Of a stretch of DNA of 64,000 nt, positions 8,173 to 16,960 are shown one piece after another. The DNA lies in NCBI GenBank assembly GCA_038249195.1, contig JBBRWM010000001.1, positions 442,174 to 506,173 on the forward strand, in the 5' to 3' direction. The notes beneath the pieces are model-generated. The model saw only the letters and a program-made list of their open reading frames with translations, had not been told where the DNA came from and did no database searches. Position 1 is the stretch's first letter, and the number at the start of each line of letters is the position of its first letter. The position numbers and the translations under genes were made by a program. The stretch comes from JAOUEA01 sp038249195. Lineage in GTDB: Bacteria; Actinomycetota; UBA4738; HRBIN12.

Positions 8173-9424
8173 TGCCGAGCGCACGCACGGCGTCGGCCGC
8201 CTCCGCGCGTCGCGGGAGGCCGGGGTCACCCAGCGACATGGCGATGGCGTAGAGCCCGAACACGGTGGCCGATCGCGACGCGCCCGGGAGCACCGGGTTG
8301 AACAGCATGGCCACGAACACGGCGTTGAGGCACACCAGGATCACGCGAAGGAGATCCGCTCGATCCTGCTGCCCCACCCGGATGAAGCGTCGATATCGCC
8401 GCACGATCACGATCTCGGTGAGCACGATCCAGCCCAGGAGGAGGCCCAGTCCCAGCAGGCCGCCTTCCGCAGCGAAGAGCACGAAGTCGTTGTGGTAGGG
8501 CAGCGCCTTCTGGTCGCGGGCGCGGACCGCCACCGAGCTCCCCGAGAACACCGATCCGACCAGCGGCGACTGTTGGAACTTCTCGATCCCGGAGGTCCAC
8601 AGGTCGATGCGGCCCGCGTTCGCGTCGGCCTTGCCGACTGCCGAGAAGTAGTCGCTCGTCAGCTTCACGCCCTCCTGGAAGTTGGCGATGGCGAACACGG
8701 CGAAGAGCAGCACGAGCCCCGTCACCACGAGCGAGCGCAGCCCCGTGGCGCGACGTCCCGTGAGGAAGAGGGTGAGGAACACCGACAGGATGATGAGGAG
8801 CGAGGTCGCCGACGGATACGTCACGAAGATGATCCCCGTGAGGACCATGATCACCAAGAACCGCCGATACCTGCGCGTCACGAACGCGGCCGCAAGGGCC
8901 AGGGCGACGAACGCGAAGCTCGCGTTGCGGTACTGCTTGTACTGGAGCAGCCCGGGAAGGATCTGCAGATTGACGGCTACGTTCATCGCCACGTACACGA
9001 GGCCGATCCACGCGAGCCAGGTCATCGTGCGTCCGACCTCGCGATCGGTCGGCTCCCGCAGCGTAAAGAGGTAGAGCAGCCCGAGCAGCATCGGGAGGAA
9101 GGCCGGGCGCACGGTGTCCTGTGTCCCGAGGAACGCCACGCCGATGAGGGAGCCGCCCATGCCCAGCACGTAGAGGATCCCCAGCACCACGTCGCTCGAA
9201 GCGGGCGATCGGACCAGCATCGACGGCTCCCGCATCCGGATCGCGACCATCGTGCCGATGGGGATCAACAGGACGAGGTAGCGCATCGCGCCGCCTCGGT
9301 CGAGCACGTTGAACGCGTCCACGACCGTGAGCGACATGAGGAACAGGAACGAACGGGCCAGTCGGTAGGAGTCGGTGTCCCCGGTCACCGAGACGGGCAT
9401 CGCGCGGGTCTGCGGGACGCTCAC
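8144..9424 (-). CDS. O-antigen ligase / polymerase-like membrane protein
   Basis: 426 residues with about ten to twelve hydrophobic segments, GTG start at 9424. The large extracytoplasmic loop carries GRIDLWTSGIEKFQQSPLVG and then ALPYHNDFVLFAAEGGLLGLG, the pattern of the Wzy_C/WaaL domain (Arg then His-N-x-F). Such proteins polymerise or ligate lipid-linked oligosaccharides at the outer face of the membrane. It lies between the sulfotransferase/glycosyltransferase operon and the phosphoesterase-like gene and probably assembles the polymer made by this locus. Confidence 0.85.
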   Translation of the reverse strand: MSVPQTRAMPVSVTGDTDSYRLARSFLFLMSLTVVDAFNVLDRGGAMRYLVLLIPIGTMVAIRMREPSMLVRSPASSDVVLGILYVLGMGGSLIGVAFLGTQDTVRPAFLPMLLGLLYLFTLREPTDREVGRTMTWLAWIGLVYVAMNVAVNLQILPGLLQYKQYRNASFAFVALALAAAFVTRRYRRFLVIMVLTGIIFVTYPSATSLLIILSVFLTLFLTGRRATGLRSLVVTGLVLLFAVFAIANFQEGVKLTSDYFSAVGKADANAGRIDLWTSGIEKFQQSPLVGSVFSGSSVAVRARDQKALPYHNDFVLFAAEGGLLGLGLLLGWIVLTEIVIVRRYRRFIRVGQQDRADLLRVILVCLNAVFVAMLFNPVLPGASRSATVFGLYAIAMSLGDPGLPRRAEAADAVRALGISEPAAPYV

Positions 9425-9570
9425 GCGATCCGTCCCGATCGTTGGGGGCTCGGCCCCGCCGGCCCGTCGTACGCTCGCCCCGCGACCGCCGAGGGACGGG
9501 ACCCTTGCGGCGTCGGCGTTGGGTAGCCTGTTCGCGGTCGGGCGCGGCGGGCCCGCGGAAAGGTCTGGGG

Positions 9571-10548
9571 ATGGCGGGCAGGGAGGTCGCGGCGCGGCGT
9601 TGGATCGTCGCGCTCGCGTGCATGGCGCTGCTGAGCGCCGCGTGCAGCCGTTCGGAGACGACGCTCGAGGGGAACTCCACGCGGCACTTCGTCGTGGTGG
9701 CGACCGGGGACATCGCCTGCGGACAGGCCCCCACGCCCGACGATCCGGAGCAGAAGTGCCGCTACGACCTGGTCGGTGACCTCGTGCGCAGCCTCGCCCC
9801 CGATCGATTCCTCCCGCTCGGCAATCTCCAGTATTCGCTCTCGGGGCCCCCCGACTACGCCGCCTACTACGACCGGTACTTCGGGGACCTCATGTCCGTG
9901 ACGAGTCCGACGCCCGGTGATAGCGACTGGGTCCCGAGCCCCCAGGCCTACCTGGAGGCGTTCGGCAAGGCGGCCGGGGCCCCGGGCGGGTACTACTCCT
10001 ACGACATCGGTTCCTGGCACATCATCTCGTTGAACTCCCAAGACTGCTTGGACGAGAGCGGGTGCGGGCCCGGCACCAAGCAGTACGACTGGCTGCTGGG
10101 CGACCTCGCCTCGCACCCCAACTCCCTGTATCCGTGCACACTCGCCTACTTCCACGACCCTCGGTACCTGTGGGTGACGTGGTGGGCCCTGGACGGCCTT
10201 CCCAAGGGAGCGAACACGAAGGTGACCCCGTTCTGGGGGCTGCTCTACGGCGCCGGCGCGGACGTGGTCCTGGGAGCGAGCGCGCACAACTACGAGCGGT
10301 GGGCGCCCCAGAACCTGGAGGGCCAGATCGATCCGGCCAAGGGCATCACCGAGTTCGTCGTGGGCACCGGTGGGCGCAGGATGATGCCGTTCGGCCCCCA
10401 GCCGCGGCCCGTGAACCTCATGGCCGCCCAAGACACGTCCTACGGGGCGCTCCGACTCGCGCTCGACCCCTCGGGTCTGAGCTACGCCTGGCGTTCGGCA
10501 CCCGAGCAATCCGCGTTCCATGATGAAGGTCGCGTGACCTGCCATTGA
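9571..10548 (+). CDS. Metallophosphoesterase-like lipoprotein with degenerate metal site
   Basis: 325 residues; the ATG at 9571 is followed by a lipoprotein signal ending LLSAAC. The fold matches actinobacterial secreted alkaline-phosphatase-like calcineurin phosphoesterases: VVATGDIACG, GYYSYDIGSWHIISLNS, TLAYFHDPRY, HNYERWAPQ, ITEFVVGTGGR. Several metal ligands of the family are changed: the usual LGDNxY reads LGNLQY, PGNHDY reads PGDSDW, and GHDHNYER reads GASAHNYER. These changes predict loss of normal bimetal catalysis. It may be a binding protein or a pseudoenzyme. The long upstream extension of the frame (from 9442) is not needed. Confidence 0.8.
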   Translation: MAGREVAARRWIVALACMALLSAACSRSETTLEGNSTRHFVVVATGDIACGQAPTPDDPEQKCRYDLVGDLVRSLAPDRFLPLGNLQYSLSGPPDYAAYYDRYFGDLMSVTSPTPGDSDWVPSPQAYLEAFGKAAGAPGGYYSYDIGSWHIISLNSQDCLDESGCGPGTKQYDWLLGDLASHPNSLYPCTLAYFHDPRYLWVTWWALDGLPKGANTKVTPFWGLLYGAGADVVLGASAHNYERWAPQNLEGQIDPAKGITEFVVGTGGRRMMPFGPQPRPVNLMAAQDTSYGALRLALDPSGLSYAWRSAPEQSAFHDEGRVTCH

Positions 10549-10587
10549 CCCGATGACCCACGCCCGCGCCGGCACCGGACGACGAGC

Positions 10588-12285
10588 CTACTGGCGCGTG
10601 CCGGGAACACCGCTCGCGCGATCGCCACTGGACTTCTGCCCGTTGCTGCTCACGCCGACGGAGGAGGCGGGCAGGGCCATGTCGGAGCCTACGGACGGGC
10701 GCGACCCGCGGTCTGGTCCGTAGTACTCGTCGTAGCTCGCGTACCCGAGATAGCTCCGCTGCGCCGCGCTCACGTTGTTGTAGACCCCACCGATGATGGA
10801 GCCGCCCGCCGTGCGCAGCTGGCGAACGGCGTCCTCCAACGCGGTGCGGTTGGAGATGCTGGGGTCGTGAACGAAGAGCACCGCGTCGCTCTCCTCGGCC
10901 AGCACCGAGGCGTCGGCCACGGGCAGCACCGGGGGGGCGTCACACACCACGATGTCGGCGACGCGTCGCAACCCTTCGAACACCGCGTCCGCGTTCGGAC
11001 CCGCCAGCAAGGAGACGGGGTCCGGCGGGATCGAACCTGCGCCCACGATCCACAGGTTCTCCGTGTCCGTAGCCTGGATCACATCGACGAGATCGCGGGC
11101 ACCCTCGAGGGCCTCGCGGAGGCCCGCCCGCTCCGTGACGCCGATGAATCGCGAGGCGCGCGGTCGACGCAGGTCGGCGTCCACCAATACGGTGCGCAGG
11201 CCCGTCTCGGCGAGGATCACCGCGAGGTTCGCCGCCGTTGCGCTCTTGCCCTCCGTGGGCATCGCGCTGGTGACCACGAGGACCCGCAGCGGCTGCTGCG
11301 AGCGGAGGAACCGCACGTTGGTGGCGAGCGTGCGGTATGCCTCTGAGGCGGGCGCACTGGGTTCCTCGCGCGTGATGAGCTCGGCTCGCTCCGCATGATC
11401 CCAGCCTTCGACGCGCGGGATCACGGCCATCACCGGGGCGCCGAGGTGCTGGGCGAGCTCGTCGCGACCGCCCACCTTGTTGTCGCGCAAGCCACGCACG
11501 ATGGCCAGCGCGGCACCGAGGATCGCGCCCACCACCAGGCCAAGCAGGACGGCGAGGGGCAGGTTCGGCCCGACCGGACCGCCGGGGGTGACGGCCGCCT
11601 GGATCACGCTCCCCCCTTGGCTCACGCTGCCCTGAGACTCCAGGTCGTCGATGCGCGCCTGCGAGTTGTCGATGCTCGTACTGAGGGTCTGGGCCTGCTG
11701 ACGAAGCGCGGCGCCCTGCGCCGGGTTCTTGGTGATGCTGATCTGCCTCTCCAGATCTAAGTAGGCGTCCTGCTTGGTGCGCAGCGAGGTCTGGAGCGGC
11801 GTGATGGCCTGGGCGACCTGATCGTGCACGATGCTTTGCCGCTGGGCGAGGTAGGCGTTCGCGAACGCGTTCGCGACGTCGGCTGCCACCTTCGGGTCGC
11901 TGGAGGTGAAACCGATCGTCATCACGGTCGTATCGCGAACGACCGTCACCGAGACGCTCTTCACGAGCGCCTGCGACGATTGCGAGATCCCCAGGCTCTG
12001 CCGGACCTTGTCGGCGATGGTGATCGACTTCGCGACCTCCGCCTCGGTGAGCATGTCCGGCTCGAGCGTGCCCGCCGTGCTCCCGGGAACGGGGGTCACG
12101 GCGACGTTGATGAGCGGCGAGACCGCTACCTTGGCTTGCGCGTAGTAGACCTTGGGCTTGAGCAACACGTAGCCGGCGCTCAAGACCGCGATGATCAAGG
12201 CCGCCACGAGGACGGTGAGTCGCCGCGCCCTGATCATGTTCCAGTAGTCGCTGAGGTCGAGGATCCTGGTGGTTGGTTCGGACAC
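10588..12285 (-). CDS. Wzz-type chain-length protein fused to BY-kinase (tyrosine autokinase)
   Basis: 565 residues from a GTG at 12285 with AGGAG upstream. Order: Wzz domain with a first membrane helix (LTVLVAALIIAVLSAGYVLL), a long extracytoplasmic helical region, a second helix (LAVLLGLVVGAILGAALAIV), then a CpsD/CapB-like kinase. Walker A is MPTEGKSATAANLA, Walker A' VLVDADLRRPR and Walker B IVVCDAPPVLP. The tail has a tyrosine cluster (SYLGYASYDEYYG), the usual autophosphorylation site. Such proteins control the length and export of exopolysaccharide, so this gene anchors the interpretation of the whole locus from the left edge to 12285. Confidence 0.92.
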   Translation of the reverse strand: MSEPTTRILDLSDYWNMIRARRLTVLVAALIIAVLSAGYVLLKPKVYYAQAKVAVSPLINVAVTPVPGSTAGTLEPDMLTEAEVAKSITIADKVRQSLGISQSSQALVKSVSVTVVRDTTVMTIGFTSSDPKVAADVANAFANAYLAQRQSIVHDQVAQAITPLQTSLRTKQDAYLDLERQISITKNPAQGAALRQQAQTLSTSIDNSQARIDDLESQGSVSQGGSVIQAAVTPGGPVGPNLPLAVLLGLVVGAILGAALAIVRGLRDNKVGGRDELAQHLGAPVMAVIPRVEGWDHAERAELITREEPSAPASEAYRTLATNVRFLRSQQPLRVLVVTSAMPTEGKSATAANLAVILAETGLRTVLVDADLRRPRASRFIGVTERAGLREALEGARDLVDVIQATDTENLWIVGAGSIPPDPVSLLAGPNADAVFEGLRRVADIVVCDAPPVLPVADASVLAEESDAVLFVHDPSISNRTALEDAVRQLRTAGGSIIGGVYNNVSAAQRSYLGYASYDEYYGPDRGSRPSVGSDMALPASSVGVSSNGQKSSGDRASGVPGTRQ

Positions 12286-12473
12286 TCCTGCTCCTGACGT
12301 GCGGCATCGCGCCCGGCGGGCGGCGGCCAGGCCGCGCAAGCGCCCATGATATCGGACACGAGCGGCGCTCCGCTCCCCGCTTTGGGCTAACTTCGTGGAG
12401 GTTTGTGCCTGTCGCCCGTCCTAGGTCTTCCGCCGCTCGTGCATCCCCGAAGGGCGAGAGTCCGACCGGGCTG

Positions 12474-12503
12474 TTGACCCTCCTACGGCGTCTATCGTAC
12501 GTT
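12474..12503 (+). promoter_or_regulatory. Candidate sigma-70-type promoter
   Basis: TTGACC and TACGTT separated by 18 bases, about 80 bp before the phosphoglycerate-mutase-like gene. It lies in the 300-bp gap (12286-12585) between that gene and the divergent BY-kinase. Nothing else recognisable is in the gap. Confidence 0.4.
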
Positions 12504-12585
12504 TTCGGGCCGAGAGCACGCCCGCCACCCCGGAGCCGGATCCCGTCCCGTGGCCGAGACACGAACGCGCTGGAGGTTGTTCCCC

Positions 12586-13260
12586 ATGGCTACCACCCCC
12601 GAGACCCTGCCGATGCCCGACCCATCCGAGCGAGATCAGCCCGTGCGGGCGAACGTCGCCGAGCTCTACCTCGTGCGTCACGGAACGACGACCTTGAACG
12701 TGCAGAACCGGTACCGGGGTCGCCGCGACGTCCCGCTCGACGCGCAGGGATGGGCCGACGCGGTCGAGGCAGCACGCGCCCTCTCCCCGCTGAGCCTTGC
12801 GGCCGTGTACGCGGGGCCGCTGCGACGCACCATCAACACGGCACAGGTCATCGCGGACGAATGCAGGATCCCCGACGTGCGCATCTTGCATGGACTCATC
12901 AACCTCGACTACGGGACGTGGGAGGGCATGACGTCCGAAGAGGCGGCCATGTACGACCCGGAGATGTTCAAGCGCTACAAGTCGGCCCCCGACTCGGCGA
13001 TCTGCCCGAATGGGGAACGGCTGGCGGACGCTCAGGGCCGCATGATCGAGGCGGTGCAGTTGATCGGTGAACGGCACAAGGGGGAGCGTGTGGCGGGTAT
13101 CACACACGCCGTCATGATCCGGTTGGTGGCGTCGAAGCTGTTGGACCTGCCCGGTGAGGAGTGGCGCATCCCGGTGGGTCGCGGCTCGCTCACCAAATTC
13201 GAGGTAGAGAACGGTCAGATCCGCCTCGTGGAGATGCCCGCGGGCGACGACGTCGACTAG
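12586..13260 (+). CDS. Histidine phosphatase / phosphoglycerate-mutase-like protein
   Basis: 224 residues. The ATG at 12586 is preceded by TGGAGG; an upstream in-frame GTG at 12550 is less likely. Motif ELYLVRHGTTTLN carries the phospho-accepting His in RHG, YRGRRDVPLDAQG and YAGPLRRTINTA supply the phosphate-pocket Arg, and GITHAVMIR the second His. This is the histidine phosphatase superfamily, which includes cofactor-dependent phosphoglycerate mutases, sugar phosphatases and cobalamin phosphatases. The substrate is not evident; the length and the missing mutase-specific segments favour a phosphatase. Confidence 0.85.
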   Translation: MATTPETLPMPDPSERDQPVRANVAELYLVRHGTTTLNVQNRYRGRRDVPLDAQGWADAVEAARALSPLSLAAVYAGPLRRTINTAQVIADECRIPDVRILHGLINLDYGTWEGMTSEEAAMYDPEMFKRYKSAPDSAICPNGERLADAQGRMIEAVQLIGERHKGERVAGITHAVMIRLVASKLLDLPGEEWRIPVGRGSLTKFEVENGQIRLVEMPAGDDVD

Positions 13261-13323
13261 CGGCCCGGCTCGGCGCGCCATGGCATCTCGAGCCACCGCC
13301 GAGCCCGTCGAGGCCAGAGCATC

Positions 13324-14616
13324 TTGACCTCATTGAGCGCCGAGAACGTCGCGCGGTTCCTGGTGGCACTCACGCTGTTGCTGGCGGCCGCCCACAGCGG
13401 TGGGTACCTGTTCGCGCGCTACCGCCAGCCCCGGGTGATCGGCGAGATCGCGGGCGGCCTGGTCCTGGGCCCGACGGTCCTTGGCGTCCTCGCGCCCGGT
13501 GTGGAGGCCTCCCTGTTCCCGTCCACGGGCGCGGTCCCGGTCGTGCTCGACGCCCTGTCCCAGCTCGGCCTTCTCCTGCTGATGTTCGGTGCCGGCACCG
13601 AGATGCGCTCGTCGTTCCGCACCGGCGAGCGTCGCACGGTCGGGGCCGTCACCATCGTGGGAGTGGCGTTGCCGGCGATCGTCGGCTTCGGGTTCGCCGC
13701 GCTGCTGCCCGACGGCTACGCCGTGGGCACCGCCGACGACCGCACCGCCTTCCTGTTGATCTTCGTCCTCGCGATCGCTGTGACGAGCATCCCGGTGATC
13801 TCCCGGATCATGTACGACCTCGGCATCCTCGAGACGGCGTTCGCGCGCATCGTGCTCGCCGTGGCGGTCTTGGAGGACGTGATCGTGTACGTGGTCCTTA
13901 CGATCGCGCTCGGGATGGTCGCCTCAGGCTCAGGCGACGCCTTGGGTGTTCCCGCGCTCTTGGGCATCGAGCCGGGATCCGTCGCCAGCAGCGCGTTCCA
14001 CGTCGTGGCCACGCTCGGCTTCCTCGGACTGGCGCTGTGGCTCGGCCCGCCGATCTACCGGCGCCTCGGTCGCTTCCGGTTCAACCTGGTGCGCCGGGGC
14101 AGCCAGATCGGCTTCCAGCTGGTCTTCATGCTGAGCGTGACCGTGATCGCGGTCCTGGTCGGGGTGGTCCCGCTGTTCGGGGCCTTCGTGGCGGGCATCG
14201 TGGTGGGGGCGTCCTCGGGGGACAAGGTGGTGGAAGCCCGGGAGACGATCCGCACGTTCTCGTTCGCCTTCTTCATCCCGATCTACTTCGCGATGGTTGG
14301 CCTTCGGCTCGACCTCGTGCACGCATTCAGCCCGTTATTCTTCATCGTGTTCCTCGCCGTGGCCTGCGTCGCGAAGTTCACGAGCGTGTGGATCGGCGCG
14401 CGCCTCGCGGGAGAATCGGCGACCGGCGCGCGCAACCTCGCTGCCGCGCTGAACGCGCGAGGCGGGCCGGGGATCGTGCTGGCATCGGTGGCGCTGGGCG
14501 CCGGCATCATCGATCAGAGCTTCTACGCCTGTCTCGTCCTGCTCGCCATCCTCACGTCGCTCGCGGCGGGATCTTGGCTCGGCGCGGTGGTGCGCGCGGA
14601 CAAGCCGTTGCGGTGA
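13324..14616 (+). CDS. CPA2-type cation:proton antiporter (Kef/NapA-like)
   Basis: 430 residues with about twelve membrane helices, TTG start. Conserved stretches include RQPRVIGEIAGGLVLGPTVLG near the N-terminus, LGLLLLMFGAGTEM, TSIPVISRIMYDLGILETAF and LEDVIVYVVL, which fit the CPA2 family. No C-terminal RCK/TrkA-N domain is fused. Predicted to exchange Na+ or K+ for protons across the cytoplasmic membrane. A GAGG element lies about 12 bases before the start. Confidence 0.87.
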   Translation: MTSLSAENVARFLVALTLLLAAAHSGGYLFARYRQPRVIGEIAGGLVLGPTVLGVLAPGVEASLFPSTGAVPVVLDALSQLGLLLLMFGAGTEMRSSFRTGERRTVGAVTIVGVALPAIVGFGFAALLPDGYAVGTADDRTAFLLIFVLAIAVTSIPVISRIMYDLGILETAFARIVLAVAVLEDVIVYVVLTIALGMVASGSGDALGVPALLGIEPGSVASSAFHVVATLGFLGLALWLGPPIYRRLGRFRFNLVRRGSQIGFQLVFMLSVTVIAVLVGVVPLFGAFVAGIVVGASSGDKVVEARETIRTFSFAFFIPIYFAMVGLRLDLVHAFSPLFFIVFLAVACVAKFTSVWIGARLAGESATGARNLAAALNARGGPGIVLASVALGAGIIDQSFYACLVLLAILTSLAAGSWLGAVVRADKPLR

Positions 14617-14680
14617 CCGCGGTAGACTCGGCCACGTTCGACCGCCCGCCCTCCCCCGCCGCACAGGAAGGATCCGAGCC

Positions 14681-15190
14681 TTGACATCCGCCAGATTCGT
14701 TACCTCCAAGGGCAGCTTCACGGCGCAGCTGATGCCGGAGCACGCCCCCGAAACCGTGCAGAACTTCGTGGATCTCGCTACCGGCGGGCGCGAATGGCAG
14801 GATCCTCGCGACGGCAAGACGAAGACCGATCCGCTCTATCCCGGCACGATCTTCCATCGCGTGATCGACAACTTCATGATCCAGGGCGGCGACCCGGCGG
14901 GCACGGGCATGGGCGGCCCCGGCTACCGGTTCGCCGACGAGTGCCCTGCGGGCGGACCAACCTTCAACCAGGTAGGCCGGCTCGCCATGGCGAACGCAGG
15001 TCCCGGCACGAACGGGAGCCAGTTCTTCGTGACCGTGGCGGAGACGCCGTGGCTGAACGGGAAACACACGATCTTCGGGCAGGTGACCGAGGGCTACGAC
15101 GTGGTGGAGGCGATCACCGCCGTGCCCAAAGGCTCCCAGGACCGCCCGGTCGAAGACGTGGTGATCGAGCGGATCGAGATCGCGGACTAG
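14681..15190 (+). CDS. Cyclophilin-type peptidyl-prolyl isomerase
   Basis: 169 residues, TTG start with AGGAAGGA upstream. Cyclophilin signatures: TIFHRVIDNFMIQGGDP (catalytic Arg, Phe, Met, Gln), MANAGPGTNGSQFFVT, and WLNGKHTIFGQV. No signal peptide, so it is cytoplasmic. A second, membrane-anchored cyclophilin is at 42797-43669. It ends 4 bp inside the convergent GNAT gene. Confidence 0.93.
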   Translation: MTSARFVTSKGSFTAQLMPEHAPETVQNFVDLATGGREWQDPRDGKTKTDPLYPGTIFHRVIDNFMIQGGDPAGTGMGGPGYRFADECPAGGPTFNQVGRLAMANAGPGTNGSQFFVTVAETPWLNGKHTIFGQVTEGYDVVEAITAVPKGSQDRPVEDVVIERIEIAD

Positions 15191-15750
15191 TCGATATCAG
15201 ACTCGAGGCCCCGCGACCGCTCGGCGCCGTCGCGATCCCGTCGGTAGAGCAGGTGCAGGTGCGGCTGCGAACCCCAGATCGTCTCGCGCCACACCGTCAT
15301 CCCGAGGTTGCGCGCGACACCGGCCGAGGGTGTGTTCGCGGGCAGGACCAACGCCACGACGTGGTCGATCGCGAGCGTCTCGAATACCCAGTCACGGCAC
15401 GCGATCGCGGCCTCCGTCGCGATGCCCTGGCGGGCCCGCGCGGGGGTGATGGACCAGCCCAGCTCGACCTCGCTCACGCCATCGATCGACTGGGTCGCGG
15501 GACCGACGTTCCCCAGGAAGGCTCCCGAGCCGCGATCCTCCACGGCGAGCAACGCGAACCCGTCTCGCTCGTAGCGGGCCAGCATCCCATCGATCCACGC
15601 GCGGCTCTCCTCGAGCGAGAACGGGTGCGGGTAGAACCGCATGTGATGGGGATCGGCCTGGATCGCGTTGAGCGCTTCGGCGTCGCCGGGGACGAGGGGA
15701 CGCAGGAGCAGGCGCTCGGTGTCGAGCGTGGGAGGCGACACGGGAGCCAT
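15187..15750 (-). CDS. GNAT acetyltransferase, RimJ/RimL type
   Basis: 187 residues. TERLLLRPLVPGDAEAL is the standard opening of RimJ/RimL-like acetyltransferases; ELGWSITPARARQGIATEAA is the acetyl-CoA pyrophosphate loop (Q/R-x-x-G-x-A), and VLPANTPSAGVARNLGMTV the C-terminal part. Substrate unknown. It ends tail-to-tail with the cyclophilin gene. Confidence 0.88.
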   Translation of the reverse strand: MAPVSPPTLDTERLLLRPLVPGDAEALNAIQADPHHMRFYPHPFSLEESRAWIDGMLARYERDGFALLAVEDRGSGAFLGNVGPATQSIDGVSEVELGWSITPARARQGIATEAAIACRDWVFETLAIDHVVALVLPANTPSAGVARNLGMTVWRETIWGSQPHLHLLYRRDRDGAERSRGLESDID

Positions 15751-15812
15751 CCCGCGATGCTCCCATGGCGCGGTCTCGGCCGGACGGTGCGGCGCGGCCC
15801 ACGGCTCGCTCG

Positions 15813-15842
15813 GTCGGCTCAGTCGGCTCAGTCGGCTCAGTC
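15813..15842. repeat. Tandem 9-bp repeat (three copies plus a partial)
   Basis: GTCGGCTCA occurs three times in perfect tandem (15813-15839), followed by GTC. The stop codon of the ferritin-like gene (15837-15839 on the minus strand) is made by the last copy. Slippage here would change only the downstream spacer. Confidence 0.85.
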
Positions 15843-16892
15843 AGGGAAGAGCTGCGCAACCTGATCCAGCGTTTCCACCGTTGGCCCCAGATCGAAGTGC
15901 TCGGCGAGCCCGGCCGCGGACACCCGCATCTCGGCGAGCGGCATCGGCGCCCACGCGAACGGCGGCCCGGCGTGGTCCCCGCTGCCGTCCGGGATCGGCG
16001 TGCGGAGCAACGCCATGGCGACGGGCTTCTGCACGTGGTTCATCAACGGAACCATGGCGTCGTCGATCAGCGGGCTCGCATCGCCCTCGACCCAGACCCG
16101 CTCCATGACTCGCAACTGCAGGCCGTACGCGGCATCGAACAGCGCCGAGAGATCGCGCAGCGACCCGCCGGGCAGATCCTGCGTCCGCGGGTCACGGCGC
16201 ATCGGGTAGACCTCGTCGATCGGGATCTCCCCGTCGACGATCCGGCGGAACCGCCAGTAGTGCGCGGGTTCCATCGCGCCCTCGAAGCCGTAGGGCTCAA
16301 GCGCGGCCTGCCCCGACCCCTCGCCCTGTTCCACGACCTCCTCCACGGCCCGCAACGCGGACGCGGCGTCGCTGACGGCGAAGAGCGTTCCTCCGCCGTG
16401 CCCTTCGTAGCCCTTCGTGATCTGCCGCCCCGGGTCGCCGGTGAAGACGCCGTCCCCGAGGCGTTCGATCCCGCCCGATACGGCGTCGTAGAACTGACCC
16501 AGCGTGTCGTAGCGATCCGTCTGCGGGCGCGAGCCGCGCAACTCGGGCTGCTCGATGCGCAGGAACACGTCGCGAACGAGGTCCACGGAGGCGCGTTCGA
16601 GATGCAGCACGAGGGGTGGATCCGGGTCGTGGTGCGGCATCGGTCCCGGGTATCGGGGCATCACATCGGGTCCCGCGAATCGTGGCTCGCCGCCCACCGC
16701 GGCCAGGACGTTCGCCGCCAGGGCCATGTGGAGCATCTCCTCGCGCACGACGTACTTGAACGTGAGGAACGACTCGGACTCCTGATCGCACACCGAGAGC
16801 ATCGCGCACTGGTACGGCGGGATGGTGGCGTGCTCCACCGTGATGGCCCACTGGAGGTGTCGCCGCAGGTCAGCGACGTCCGTGATCGGCAT
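15837..16892 (-). CDS. Ferritin-like (VioB/RebD-type, PF12902-like) protein
   Basis: 351 residues; ATG at 16892 (a TTG lies one codon upstream). The N-terminal half has the ferritin-like di-iron pattern WAITVEHATIPPYQCAML and KYVVREEMLHMALAANVLAAVGG (Glu, then E-x-x-H), as in the iminophenyl-pyruvate dimer synthase-like domain. The C-terminal half (GSLRDLSALFDAAYGLQLRV and onward) is a second helical region common in this family. It stands alone, without violacein or rebeccamycin genes nearby, so the substrate is unknown; stand-alone members are frequent in soil bacteria. Confidence 0.82.
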   Translation of the reverse strand: MPITDVADLRRHLQWAITVEHATIPPYQCAMLSVCDQESESFLTFKYVVREEMLHMALAANVLAAVGGEPRFAGPDVMPRYPGPMPHHDPDPPLVLHLERASVDLVRDVFLRIEQPELRGSRPQTDRYDTLGQFYDAVSGGIERLGDGVFTGDPGRQITKGYEGHGGGTLFAVSDAASALRAVEEVVEQGEGSGQAALEPYGFEGAMEPAHYWRFRRIVDGEIPIDEVYPMRRDPRTQDLPGGSLRDLSALFDAAYGLQLRVMERVWVEGDASPLIDDAMVPLMNHVQKPVAMALLRTPIPDGSGDHAGPPFAWAPMPLAEMRVSAAGLAEHFDLGPTVETLDQVAQLFPD

Positions 16893-16929
16893 CAACGATC
16901 GCCTCGTTCCGCTGCACGACCCGACCCTA

Positions 16930-16960
16930 CCCGAGCCGGGACGCGCCTACCCGGCTCGGG
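16930..16960 (-). terminator. Hairpin overlapping the typA stop codon
   Basis: CCCGAGCCGGG and CCCGGCTCGGG form a perfect 11-bp stem with a 9-nt loop. The TAG stop of typA (16947-16949) is in the loop. It is a likely 3' end structure for typA mRNA; there is no T-tract. Confidence 0.5.

Noticed and set aside
12550..12585. Upstream GTG start for the phosphoglycerate-mutase-like gene
   Set aside because: The ATG at 12586 has a good TGGAGG site, and the extra 12 residues are not family-like.
13161..14684. 507-codon plus-strand frame
   Set aside because: Shadow of the antiporter gene; no hydrophobic pattern and high Arg content.
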